This document shows positions 11,665 to 21,215 of a DNA stretch of 64,000 bases, in pieces. The DNA comes from Erythroxylum novogranatense (taxonomy: Eukaryota; Streptophyta; Magnoliopsida; Malpighiales; Erythroxylaceae). Location of the stretch: assembly GCA_029891385.1 (NCBI GenBank), contig CM057235.1, forward strand, positions 21,507,120-21,571,119, in the 5' to 3' direction. Within the stretch, counting starts at the first letter, position 1. Every line of letters begins with the position of its first letter. Made by a program: the position numbers and the translations under genes. The notes beneath the pieces were generated by a model. It saw only the letters and a program-made list of their open reading frames with translations, was not told the DNA's origin and did no database searches.

Positions 11665-12320
11665 TAAAATGATCTTCATGAAACTTTGAGCAATTGTTGA
11701 AAGCTTTCTATCTCCATAAAGTATGACATGTTTCGATATCGGGATTGACATTTATGATCAGTCAAATTGAAGTGTATGTTACCTTGTTTTTGAAAATACT
11801 CATAAGAGTAGGATTTTGTATGCAGTGTTTTGAAGAAAATTATAGACTGATATGTTTTGAATTGAGTTAAGTGGTCTAAATGAAAGTCATAGGAGATTAT
11901 CCTATCTTTTCAATGATATATAATATGTTATTTCTGGTCTTGGAATTTGGAAGATATGAAATTTGGAAGTTTGGATGTTGTTTTAGGATGACAAATTCTG
12001 ACGGAAACTTTGATTGAAAAATTGACCTAGTTAGAGGTTGAAAATCCCTTTAAGTGCTTCATGAAAGTTTTATATTATGTTTTTATCTTTCCATTGATGT
12101 AAAGTATGGAATTTTTGGAACATGGAATAAGAAGTTATGATTTTTACAAGTTGCTGTTACTATTTGGGAAGAGTATTAGTGGACAGGAACTTTGAAGTGG
12201 TTTTTGATTCCCTTAGAGACCAAATTGATTTTTCTGTCCTTCATGAAAGTTGTAGGTTGCTTTTTGATCTTTTCATTTATATAAAGTATGACATTTTTGG
12301 ACCTTGGAGTTTAAAGATAG
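11665..12320 (+). repeat. Four copies of the 70-nt 'CTTCATGAAA' module in LTR B
   Basis: Copies start at about 11667, 11870, 12058 and 12238, giving periods of roughly 203, 188 and 180 bp. Their shared pattern is TTCATGAAAGTTxTAxxTT, then CTTT(C/T)xAT, then ATAAAGTATG(A/G)xATTTTTGGA. LTR A has two recognisable copies. Between copies the sequence is also partly alike, so the whole ~190-bp segment was probably duplicated. Confidence 0.55.
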
Positions 12321-15276
12321 AAAATTTAGAAGTTATGTTACTGTTTAGGGTGATCCAACCCTTGCCCATTCTTTTGCTTCTAACTTTTTCGTCCGATATC
12401 AGATTGACTTGATTTTTGAAGCGTTGGATTCCTAAGACACTCCTATACCTATCCATGAAAAGTTTTGATTTTGAGATTAATCTGAAAAAAACATTGATTG
12501 AATCAAAGTGAGAGGATTGACTAAAGAGTTTGAGTTGGACATTTTTCTGAACATGCTTAGGTATCTTGGTGATATCCTAATTTGTAGAGATCCAATTAAG
12601 TTTATTTTTGTTTCTAAATAAACTAGAGACATGGATCTACAAGTTATCTGAAGGAATCAAATTTCAATTCAGTCCCTAAGATTTTCAATTTCTGAATTGA
12701 AGTATTAAAGTTATAAGAATATATAAGGGCAAATTGGGCATGACACTTAAGCCTAAGAGTTATAAGGCTTATATTGGAGGGAAAAAGGGACATTTTATGA
12801 TTTTTAAGAGTATGAATTAGAAGAAGAAAATTTTGAATGAGAAGAGAAAGAGGGAGAGTGTCGTTGGAGACAAAGGAGGAAGAAAAGAAAAAGAGAAAAG
12901 CTAGGGTTTTGGAGATCTTGAAGATTTTGAAGCTCCAACAAGTAAGTTATGCTTTAAATTTCATGGGTATGGTTGAATGAAACTTAAGTATAGCTTAAGA
13001 TGTGTAGGAAGTTGTTGATGAATAGTGTATGGAAATGTTTTAATCTTTTAGGGTTAATGATCAAAGATAGATTTTGATGTTTTGTTAATAATATTGTGTT
13101 GAAATGAGCTTAGAAATGAAGTAGAAGAGATGTTTTAATGTTAAGATAGGTTATATTTGAAAGATGGGAAGTTTATGGGTGATGAATGTTGAAAAAAGGT
13201 CTTCGGAATGAGTTTCAGGATCGTTCACGCCAATGAACTCTTTGGCCTCGCCATGCACACACACCAACAAATTAAATCATGGCGAGAACCCATTTTTTTG
13301 CACCGACATATTTTGATATTTTGGGCATAACTTTTGATGTCTATGTTAAAATGAGGTTATTTTTAATTCTTTATAAACTAGAGACATAGGGATACAAATT
13401 TTATGAAGGAATTGAGTTCAAATTCAGTCTCTATGGATTTAAAATTTTGGATGGAAGTGGAGTATGGAATGTTGTTTTAGAATAAGAAGATCCTGGAAAT
13501 GTTTTTGGTATAAATTTTAGAGTAAAGAACCAAATTGAATGATTTTGGAGTCATTAGAAACTTAAGACAATGGGTAACATTTTCTAGAAGATAATATTAT
13601 CAGATTTTGTCATTTATTGATCAGAGTGATCATGAAAAATTGACCTGAATGTTTGGACTTTTGGAAGAGTTTGAGTTTTTAGAATTTATCTTAGTGAATA
13701 TGCAGTATATGGGTCCTCAAATTGTATTCCTATTGAATGGAAATTTTGCATTTGATAAAGGGCATCAAGGAAGGCAAGAGGATCAAGAGGAGAGGCATCT
13801 TTTAAGCATGTATCCAAGCAAGGAATTCAGGTGGGTACATGTTTATAATTTAAATAAGCTACTATTGTTTGCTTTAAATCAAAGAAGTTTTTTTATTTCA
13901 TTTGCATCATAAGTGTTGCATTATTGTTTATGAATGACTTGTGAAATATGCTATATGTTTGTTACATGATTTGAGTGATATTTTGAAAAAGATGCATGTT
14001 TATGAAATCATGTTTTCAAGAATGGTTTTCAAGATATACATCAAGTATATGATAAGCAATTTTTCAAGAAAAGTGCCATTTTAGGCAACAAGTTACAAGA
14101 TTTTAAAATCTATGTGTTATGTGGGTTTGTGGTAGTCCCTCAAGAACTGTCACGTGCACGTTGACCAAAGTTAAAGGCGTCTCCCGCCTACCCGCTAGTG
14201 GCAAGGAGCTCCCTCAAGGACTCACTCAAGAAATTATGACTACACAGGACCATTTCGATGGAATTGTGTAGTGCGTCATGAATTTGGACTCACCCAAACC
14301 ATTCTGATGTGCCTATGTGCTCATGTTATGTTTGATCAAGTTTTATTCATTCATGATTTGCAGCTTATGGATTTTGGCTGAAAGCCTAGAAAACATGCGT
14401 TTTATAAACTCAATGAAAGTTTTCTAAGACAAGTGAATTGTTTCCAAGGTTTTTGCTTATCTTTTATTATAAACGTGTTATCCACGAGCTGTAAAGCTCA
14501 CCTCCCCTTTCATCCCCATCTCCAGGTATCAAGATGGAGATCGGATGAAAGAAAGTTTAGACGTCCATTCGTTATGTATATGATTGGCTTTTAAGTTAAT
14601 TTGTTGTAAGATTCAGATCTCAGACTTGTTGAAAATTTTGGGATTTTTGTATCTTGTGCATTTTGGATTTTGATATTGATGTTGTAGCATGGCTTGGAAT
14701 GCCATTAAGATTTTGTAAGCATGTATTTCTTTGATGTAAATGAATTATGGAATTGTGTATAGAATCGAATTGTGAATGTGCCTTGGATATTGAAGTACTA
14801 TATATGTATATGAATGTGATTAATTGCGTTTGGATTCCGGACAGGAGGTCCGATGATTGATGTGATGGATTTGAAATATTGAAGTGCTTATGTGTGTATG
14901 ATTGTGGGTATATTGACACGTGTGAGGTTTTATCGCAAATGAAAAGTAAGAGTTTAAAACAATGGGATATGATTGTATAAGAAGAATTTATATGAATTGA
15001 GATTTGATTGAGGATGAATTTCCAAAAGGGAAATTGAGTTGCTTTGAATGAGATTGATAAAAAAATGAAAGGAATAAAAAAATTATACCGAATTGAATTG
15101 GTTTAGACCAAGTGTGTCTTGAGTTTCCAACGCTAGTTTGCTCATAAGTTTGCGTTCCTCGGATGTCAGAATTCAGTTTTCAGTGTGATTGATCAGTTCC
15201 GTTCTTTTGTTTCCACTTTTGATTTGTTTTCGTTCGATTCCGCCGCTCTGTTTTCGATCTATAATCCTATTTTTCG

Positions 15277-15308
15277 GTTGGGGTCCGGTTTTGAAATCGG
15301 GTCCCAAC
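15277..15308 (+). other. LTR-terminal 32-nt stem-loop (copy B)
   Basis: The 32 nt start GTTGGGGTCCGG and end CGGGTCCCAAC. Counting G-T as G-U, all of positions 1-15 pair with 18-32. Relative to copies A and C the two arms differ at several positions but pairing is kept. Confidence 0.55.
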
Positions 15309-15324
15309 AATTATAATGACTGCT

Positions 15325-15406
15325 CTAACATCCCATTATTATAGGATACATACTGGAATGTCCTCTGGATATTCTGGTATGTACTCTATGGTAGTGGGTT
15401 GCCACA
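15325..15406 (+). other. Terminal hairpin of LTR E
   Basis: CTAACATCCCATTATTATAGG (15325-15345) is largely complementary to CTATGGTAGTGGGTTG at the LTR end. An inner hairpin GAATGTCC-TCT-GGATATTC lies between them. The Tekay 5' LTR has the same two-hairpin layout at 19187-19265 with different bases. Confidence 0.45.
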
Positions 15407-16304
15407 TAGATCCTCTAGATTATGGTCATAACTAATAATGAAATTTACAAATCAATTAATACAATCTTGGGGGTTTAAACTAGATAGAGATTTTAGTTAA
15501 TTAACCAAGAATTAATTGTTAATATTTTTTAGAAAAATATTACCATAAGATAGGAACTTTCACAGTCCAATGAATATAAGATAGGAATTTTCATGGTCCA
15601 GTGATCTTCATAAGATAGGAATTTTCATGGTCTAGTGATTTTCATAAGATAGGAATTTTCATGGTTCAATGATCTTCAATTTATGATAAAGGGTCAATAC
15701 TTAAGAAATCATAGAGGGATTTACTACCTAGGTACTAATTATTTGATACTTATTAAACTTAGTGTCATATGTGTTATTGGTTATTATTTATGTTGAATTT
15801 CAATTTAGATTTATTTGTTTAAATTATATTATTATCTTAATTTGATAATTAGATAATAAAAAGAGGTAATGACTAATACCAATAGTCTTTGTAGGATTGA
15901 CACACCATATTCACATTCACTATACTATATTTTGGTAGGTGCACTTATTTTGAGATATATAAGGTAGGGATCCAACGTATTAGCATCAAACACACAATCG
16001 AAAAGGGGAAGGGTAAACCCTAAACTTAGAGTCTAATAATATATTTTATTTGCTTCCTAAACTTATGATCTATTTGGAGATTTCATTTCCAACACTTTTT
16101 GTATTAAATACTTAATTCCTATGGTTACTTCTTTCCATATAAGGCTAGTTGTTTACTATATCATAATAACTAACACATTTACAAGTCTTGAGTTAAGATA
16201 TTTCATTTATATGATTTTCTTTAGTACTAAAATTTTCTTTAGTGAAATGGGAATTTGATTCTTGTGTGCTAATTTTTCTTCTAGTTCTTTTAATCTTTTA
16301 GATT
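15407..16304. other. Unassigned sequence left of the Tekay insertion
   Basis: About 900 bp of AT-rich sequence with no open frame or domain that I recognise. It contains the 34-bp repeats at 15545-15675 and is continuous with 26525 onward once the Tekay element is removed. It may be an old, unrecognised repeat. Confidence 0.5.
15545..15675. repeat. Four-copy ~34-bp minisatellite (ATAAGATAGGAATTTTCATG)
   Basis: Units start at 15545, 15576, 15610 and 15644 (spacing 31, 34 and 34 bp). They share ATAAGATAGGAA(C/T)TTTCA followed by (C/T)AxTGA. The last three are nearly identical and the first is diverged. No spacers or leader suggest anything other than a simple tandem array. Confidence 0.8.
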
Positions 16305-17187
16305 TAGTATGTAACATCCCGTTACCCATGTTAGGGCTAGAATTGTGAATTTTGATAATTTGATGAGAAATTAGGAAAATGCACATCATGCATTATTAAT
16401 TGTGACATGAACATTTTTGCACATTTATATGATTGTACATGCATTCTTTGACATTTCCGGGTACAATTGAATTATTAATTATGATTAAAATGTGTTTTGG
16501 TGATTTTGGTATTATTTAAGACATTTTGGAATTTTTAATAAATTTTAGAAAAATATTTATTTTTGGACCAATCCTATTATGACACGTGGACTAATTATTG
16601 TGAGACGAATGGCTTACGTTAGAGACGATGTGTAAGGCATCCATAGTATACCGAGTATGAGTTTGAGTTAGGAAAAATGTACTGCAAGTGTTCTCGGTGA
16701 AGAAACACTTGACATCCGAATGAAAACTTTGGGACTTTAGCTGTTTTTAATCTGTTCTCTTTGCTGGAATTCATAGCCGATTCAAGTAAGTTATGTTTAA
16801 GTTGGGTTTTGTTTTTGTAAATGATGTTTTTCAGTGGAAATGAATGCATGCATGTGAGGTTAGAGAAGTTGGTTTTGGTGTTGAATAGAGTAGATGATTG
16901 ATTGAGAGTAGGAAATTGTTAATATGGTGTTCATGAACTCTAGATTGAAAGATTCGTATATACTCTGTTCGGGTTTGAGAAAGCTGAAATGGGTGTGCAT
17001 GCATTTTTTTCAGAAGTGAAGCTGCATGTGTGATGGTCGGATTTTGATGTTTTAAATGAATCTTGAAGTGGTCTTATGTAAATGTTTCGAACTGGACTAG
17101 GAGTTAATTTGAGTGAAGTTTTAGATATTATTTTGGGTATAGAAGTGAAAAATCTTGGAAAAGAAATCGGGAAAGACGAGTTTCAGA

Positions 17188-17520
17188 ACTAGACGTCGTG
17201 ACTTATTTTTTTGTACGTCGCGACGTGTGTTTTATTTTGTTTGTACGTCGCGGCCTCCATTTTTATTCTCGCCGCGGCTCATTCCTCTTTGTACGTCGCG
17301 ACTTATTCTTTTGTACATCGCGACGTGTGGCTATTCTTGTTTGTACGTCGCGGCCTCCACCTTTATTCTCACCGCGACTCATTCTTATTTGCACGCCGCG
17401 ACAGATGAGACCCCCCTTGAGCTTGTCGCGGTGAACGTTGCAAGAAATCCTGAGAAAACTGATTTTTTGGGTGTACGTCGCGACTTCATCTTTTCTCCAC
17501 ACCGCGGCAGGCACCCCTCC
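17188..17520 (+). repeat. CpG-rich TACGTCGCGAC minisatellite in the 5' LTR
   Basis: About a dozen words of the form (T/G)(A/T)CGTCGCGAC, CGTCGCGGC or CGCCGCGGC occur at spacings of about 20-30 bp, separated by T-rich linkers. A larger unit of about 106 bp, from ACGTCG(T)GAC through GCGGCTCATTCCTCTTT, is present twice (from about 17190 and 17297). The zone stands out as a CpG cluster in AT-rich sequence. The 3' LTR has the same array with several CG to CA or TG changes. Confidence 0.8.
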
Positions 17521-19186
17521 TTCGACTGCTCAAACATGCTTTCGTATTTTGACCATAACTTTCTCTATACTGATCCAAATTGGGTGATTTTTTGCTTTTA
17601 TGTAAACTAGAGACATAGGGATACAACTTTTATGAAGCAATTGAGTTTTAATTCTGTCTATAAGAGTTTCAATTTTTGGTTGGAAGTTGAGGTATGAATT
17701 CTGCTGGAACTTATGAACCATCTAAAATATTTTAAGGATATCTCTTGGTATACTGATCCAAATTAAATGATTTTGGTGTCTTTAGAAAGCTAGGAAATGG
17801 GAGAACAACTTTACAGAAGGAAGTTTTATCTAATTTGGTCATTCACCTTATCTGATTTAGTGTGGAAAGTTGACCCGAATATGTTTTATAGGAAAAATCT
17901 GAAGTGGTCAATGGAGCTATGAAATTATTTAACATTGTTTGGTCCAATTCAATTGTAAAAATACATGGTATTAATGAGGGCTTTGATTCCTAAATGATTT
18001 TTGATAAGGATCGCATTATTGCACCCTGGAATTGTCATTGAACATACATTGTGCATACATTCTATACATCGATATTTTTATAAAAGAACATTTGTGCAAT
18101 TGTGCCAAGTGTGATATTTGTGAATGTGTTTGCCTATTTTAGAGGAGCATATCGGACGCAAATCGGACATTGTCGGACCATCCAGGCAATAGCTTAATGG
18201 AGATACTGTGAGTCAACCTAGATGATTTCCTAGGATTGATTTAATTTGATTTGTTTAAGCTTCCAATATTGTCATATTACTTGCGATTTGATTATGAATT
18301 CCGGACTTCAATTATCCAAGGAGATCAATATTCGGGAATGTATTGGAAGTGCTTTGATTGTGACTTTGTTTGCTATGGAATTCTGAACGTTATTCTGAAT
18401 GTTATGTGAATTCTCAACGAAAGTTGAATGTCGGACTTAGGTCCGATGATTATGAGTTTTGTTTGAGCATCCTATGTGATTGCTATATATGCCATATTCA
18501 GTCTTGATGCATTTCATAAAATGCATGCTCAGATAAAGGCGTTGTGACTTGAATTGCCCGTATGAAGCACTTCCACGTAGAGCTTTGCTCCGTGATATAT
18601 GTGTGTGCACGTAGAGCTATGCTCCGTGATTTTGTTTTGACTGAGCCCTATGGGCCAGCATTTGTATAAGTATGTGATACGCATTCAGTCAAAACAATAA
18701 GAACAAATGGGAGTCTCATATGCATATGTATTTGTTTATATATGATCTGTTTGGCAATGATTGAATGTTATACCCTATTGTGTGAGTTTTGAATCATAAA
18801 TGTATCTGCTTATGAATGTTTGTGTAATATGTGATGTGTGCTTATGAGCCGGTGAATTCATCAATGATGGTTCACTCATTGAGTTTGCAAAACTCATCAA
18901 AAATTGCAATGTGGCTTTTCAGGTACAAGTCAGGAGATCTAATTCCTTAGTCAAGACTCAAGGAATCTTTTGGATAGAGTTATGGCTCAGAGGTCTGTCA
19001 GCTGACACCAGAAGTGCTCTAGCTTTATTTTTGTAGTTTTGCTGGAATTTGTATAAGCTTTTATAAATAGTCGTTTGGTGGTATCAGTGTAAGCTTTATG
19101 AATGAATGGATTTGAATGGTTTTTAAAATTTAGTGACTTTGATTGTGTTAAATGATTGCCATATGTAAGTCGGATATGTTTTGCTC

Positions 19187-19265
19187 CAACATACCATTAT
19201 CATAAGGTATGTACTTGAATGTCCTTCGGGTGTTCGGGTATTTGCCTTATGGTAGTGGGATGTTG
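19187..19265 (+). other. Long terminal hairpin of the Tekay 5' LTR
   Basis: The arms 19187-19207 (CAACATACC...ATAAGG) and 19245-19265 (CCTTATGGTAG...GTTG) pair at 20 of 21 positions, counting G-U. Between them GAATGTCC-TTCG-GGTGTTC (19217-19235) forms an inner hairpin with a cUUCGg-type tetraloop. The structure ends two bases before the LTR end, eight bases before the primer site. Confidence 0.6.
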
Positions 19266-19272
19266 CATTTTT

Positions 19273-19284
19273 TAGTATCAGAGC
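19273..19284 (+). other. Primer-binding site (tRNA-iMet type)
   Basis: TAGTATCAGAGC, five bases after the LTR end, differs at one base from TGGTATCAGAGC, the complement of the plant initiator tRNA-Met 3' end. This is the usual primer for Tekay and many other plant LTR elements. Minus-strand DNA synthesis would start here. Confidence 0.85.
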
Positions 19285-19403
19285 ATGGTTTGGCATCCTT
19301 AGGGAAGTAATATGATTCGTAATGGAGGATTCAGACAGTGATTGCAGCTTTTGTTTGTTATAGGTCATCTTCTATAGGGGATCAAATTGGTGAGTCAGTT
19401 GAC

Positions 19404-20340
19404 ATGGAGTCTATAGGAGCCAATATAGGGTCTCATGTACCTGAATTTTCTGGAATGCCTCTGAGAATTCCCATGAGCCGGGAAAGGAGATATGGTAAGT
19501 TAAGAAAGCAAGGGGATGTGGACTTCTACGGAAGTACAGATCCAGCTGAAGCAGAAGGGTGGCTTGAGAGAACTAAAAGAGTGTTCGATCAGATGAACTG
19601 TGAAGTAGAGGAGAAATTTGATTATGCAGTCTCACTACTGCAAGGTCCCGCATACCAGTGGTGGAAGACCGTGCTGGGTAGTACCACCAGACCTTGTAGT
19701 TTGACCTGGGAGGATTTTCTGATAGCATTTCGAGAGAATTATATGCCAAAGATTTACATGGATCGAAAAATGAAGGAATTCTTAGATTTGAAGCAAGGCA
19801 AGCACTCAGTGGCTGACTATGAGATAAAGTTCAATGAGTTAATGGGGTATGCGACCACACTGATTCCGACTGAGCAAGATAAATGTAGGCGGTTTGAGGA
19901 TGGTCTGAATACAGAAATCAGAACGAGGCTTGCCATCTCTAACTTAAGCAGTTTTACAGAACTCCGGGCAGCCTCGATCAGAATAGAGTAATTATTGAAG
20001 GATAGTCAGAGAGAGCACACGCAGGAGGATAGAGGAAAGAGGCAAAATGAACCTCAAGCTGATTCTGGCAAAAGCTACAAAAAGCGCCAGAACAGATCGT
20101 TTCGATTCCAGTCTAGATCGAGACAATCTGGATCCCAAGGAAGAGGTAGATTTGTTCAGTCTGGGGGAGGCAGAGGACAGATGCCTACTAGTCAGTCACA
20201 ATAATTTCCTTAATGTGAACATTGTGGTAGAAGACATGGTGGTGAGTGCTGGAGGATAATAGGAGCATGTTTTCGATGTGGCTCTTACGAGCATCATATT
20301 AGGGATTGCCCTGAGTTGTTAGAATCATAGTCTGGAGCTA
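19404..20340 (+). pseudogene. Tekay gag (capsid and CCHC nucleocapsid), with stops
   Basis: The likely start is the ATG at 19404 (MESIGANIGSHVPEF), since the frame upstream lacks family similarity. The capsid-type Retrotrans_gag region has AEGWLERTKRVFDQM, LLQGPAYQWWKTV, ENYMPKIYMDRKMKEFLDLK and FEDGLNTEIRTRL. A stop (TAA, 19989-19991) replaces what the family suggests is Gln. The same frame then continues through an RG-rich stretch to a perfect CX2CX4HX4C knuckle, CFRCGSYEHHIRDC (near 20272-20313). Three more stops (two near 20202-20212, one near 20329) break it. Gag normally forms the particle and packages RNA. Confidence 0.85.
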
Positions 20341-20351
20341 GAGGAGGAACT

Positions 20352-21215
20352 ATGACTGAGGTCTCAGTTCAACAAAGCAGAGCTGGCAGATCTGTACAAA
20401 GAGGCAGAGGCAGAGGTCGGACTTACTCAGCAGGGCCCAGTGTCAGGACTGAGGTGTGGAGTAATCAGCCGCAAACTCAGGCTAGGGTCTATGCCACCAC
20501 TAGACAGGAGGCTCAGGACTCCCCAGATATGGTAGCAGGTTTGTTGAATGTTTTTAATTTTGAAGCTTATGCACTGGTAGATCCAGGATCTACCCATTCA
20601 TTCATCACCCCGCATATGGCATCCAGATTGCATTGTGAGAGAGAGATACTGGATGTGTTTCCGATTGAACTACCGGGATTACCCCCAGATAGGGAGACGG
20701 AGTTCACTATTGATATAATTTCAGGTACTGCTCCTATATCAATTCCTCCATATAGGATGGCACCTGTTGAAATGAAGGAATTGAAAACTCAGTTGCATGA
20801 ATTGTTAGATAAGGGGTTTATCAGGCCTAGTGTGTCACCTTGGGGAGCTCCGGTTTTATTTGTAAAGAAGAAGGATGGAACTCTAAGATTATGCATTGAT
20901 TACCATCAATTGAATCGGATAACAGTTAAGAATAAATATCCATTGCCAAGGATTGATGATTTGTTTGATAAGTTACAAGGAGCTCAGGTGTTCATAAAGT
21001 TAGACTTAAGATCGAGATATTACCAGCTGAAGATAGCTGAGGCGGATGTTCCCAAGAGTGTATTTAGAACCAGATATGGGCACTTCGAGTTTTTGGTGAT
21101 GCCTTTTGGTTTGAATAATGCTCCGACAGCATTTATGGCTTTGATGAATAAGGTATTCCAACCTTATTTAGATCAGTTTGTAATTGTCTTTATTGATGAC
21201 ATTTTGGTGTACTAA
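20352..21215 (+). pseudogene. Tekay protease-reverse transcriptase, protease truncated
   Basis: The open frame begins with an RG-rich linker, then the protease start [20 protein letters not shown] (catalytic Asp codon 20580-20582). The second half of protease is missing: the text passes from HCERE directly to [17 protein letters not shown], the pre-RT linker, so roughly 120 family residues are absent. RT motifs follow: [61 protein letters not shown] (family SGYHQL changed to SRYYQL), [17 protein letters not shown] and the catalytic FIDD (near 21189). A one-base deletion just after LVY creates a stop at 21213-21215. RT would copy element RNA to DNA. Confidence 0.9.

Larger units (their letters stand above)
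11289..15309 (+). mobile_element. Solo LTR 'B' (Ty3/gypsy, Tekay-like), 4021 bp
   Basis: The LTR begins TATTGGACCCCG (a decayed TGTTGGGACCCG) and ends CGGGTCCCAACA. It is flanked by a perfect 5-bp target duplication ATTAT (11284-11288 and 15310-15314). LTR E resumes directly after it, so this is a nested insertion. Content is co-linear with LTRs A and C: the 70-nt module, the TTCGTCCGATATC block (near 12390), two GAGACAT..ACAA modules (near 12630 and 13380), one 47-bp unit, the CTTTCATCCCCATCTCC block (near 14508) and CGGACAGGAGGTCCG (near 14838). Absence of any internal domain between the duplications fits LTR-LTR recombination. Confidence 0.85.
8740..15406 (+). mobile_element. LTR 'E' (Tekay-like), split by LTR B
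   Basis: Pieces 8740-11288 and 15310-15406 together resemble the Tekay LTR at 16310-19267 in order: a CpG-motif zone (9068-9146), a TAGAGGAGCATAT-like block (near 10193), GTGAGTAACCTAGAT (near 10262), ACCTCATTGAGTTTG (near 10924) and a terminal hairpin ending in GGTAGTGGGTTGCC (near 15390). The sequence breaks at 11288 and resumes at 15310, exactly around LTR B. The far 5' end is not recognised and probably lies near 8730, where the Athila remnant stops. No primer site follows 15406, so it is a solo or truncated LTR. Confidence 0.65.
16310..19267 (+). repeat. 5' LTR of the Tekay element
   Basis: A 2958-bp terminal repeat starting TGTAACATCCCGTTACCCAT and ending TAGTGGGATGTTGCA. It has the CpG-rich minisatellite at 17188-17520, the TTAGAGGAGCATATCGGAC block near 18136, the duplicated CACGTAGAGCT..GCTCCGTGAT segment near 18575-18635 and a strong terminal hairpin. 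Open frames over the minisatellite are by-products of the repeat, not genes. The pol II promoter should lie in this LTR but I could not place the start site. Confidence 0.95.

Noticed and set aside
15545..15675. CRISPR-like array
   Set aside because: Units are directly adjacent without unique spacers, only four copies, and the DNA is plant nuclear.
17155..17610. Overlapping open frames of 60-151 codons over the CGCGAC array, with repeated Arg/Ser-rich text, and their twins at 24341-24885
   Set aside because: They exist because the minisatellite lacks stops in several frames at once, on both strands. No start context, domain or frame preference is conserved between the two LTRs.
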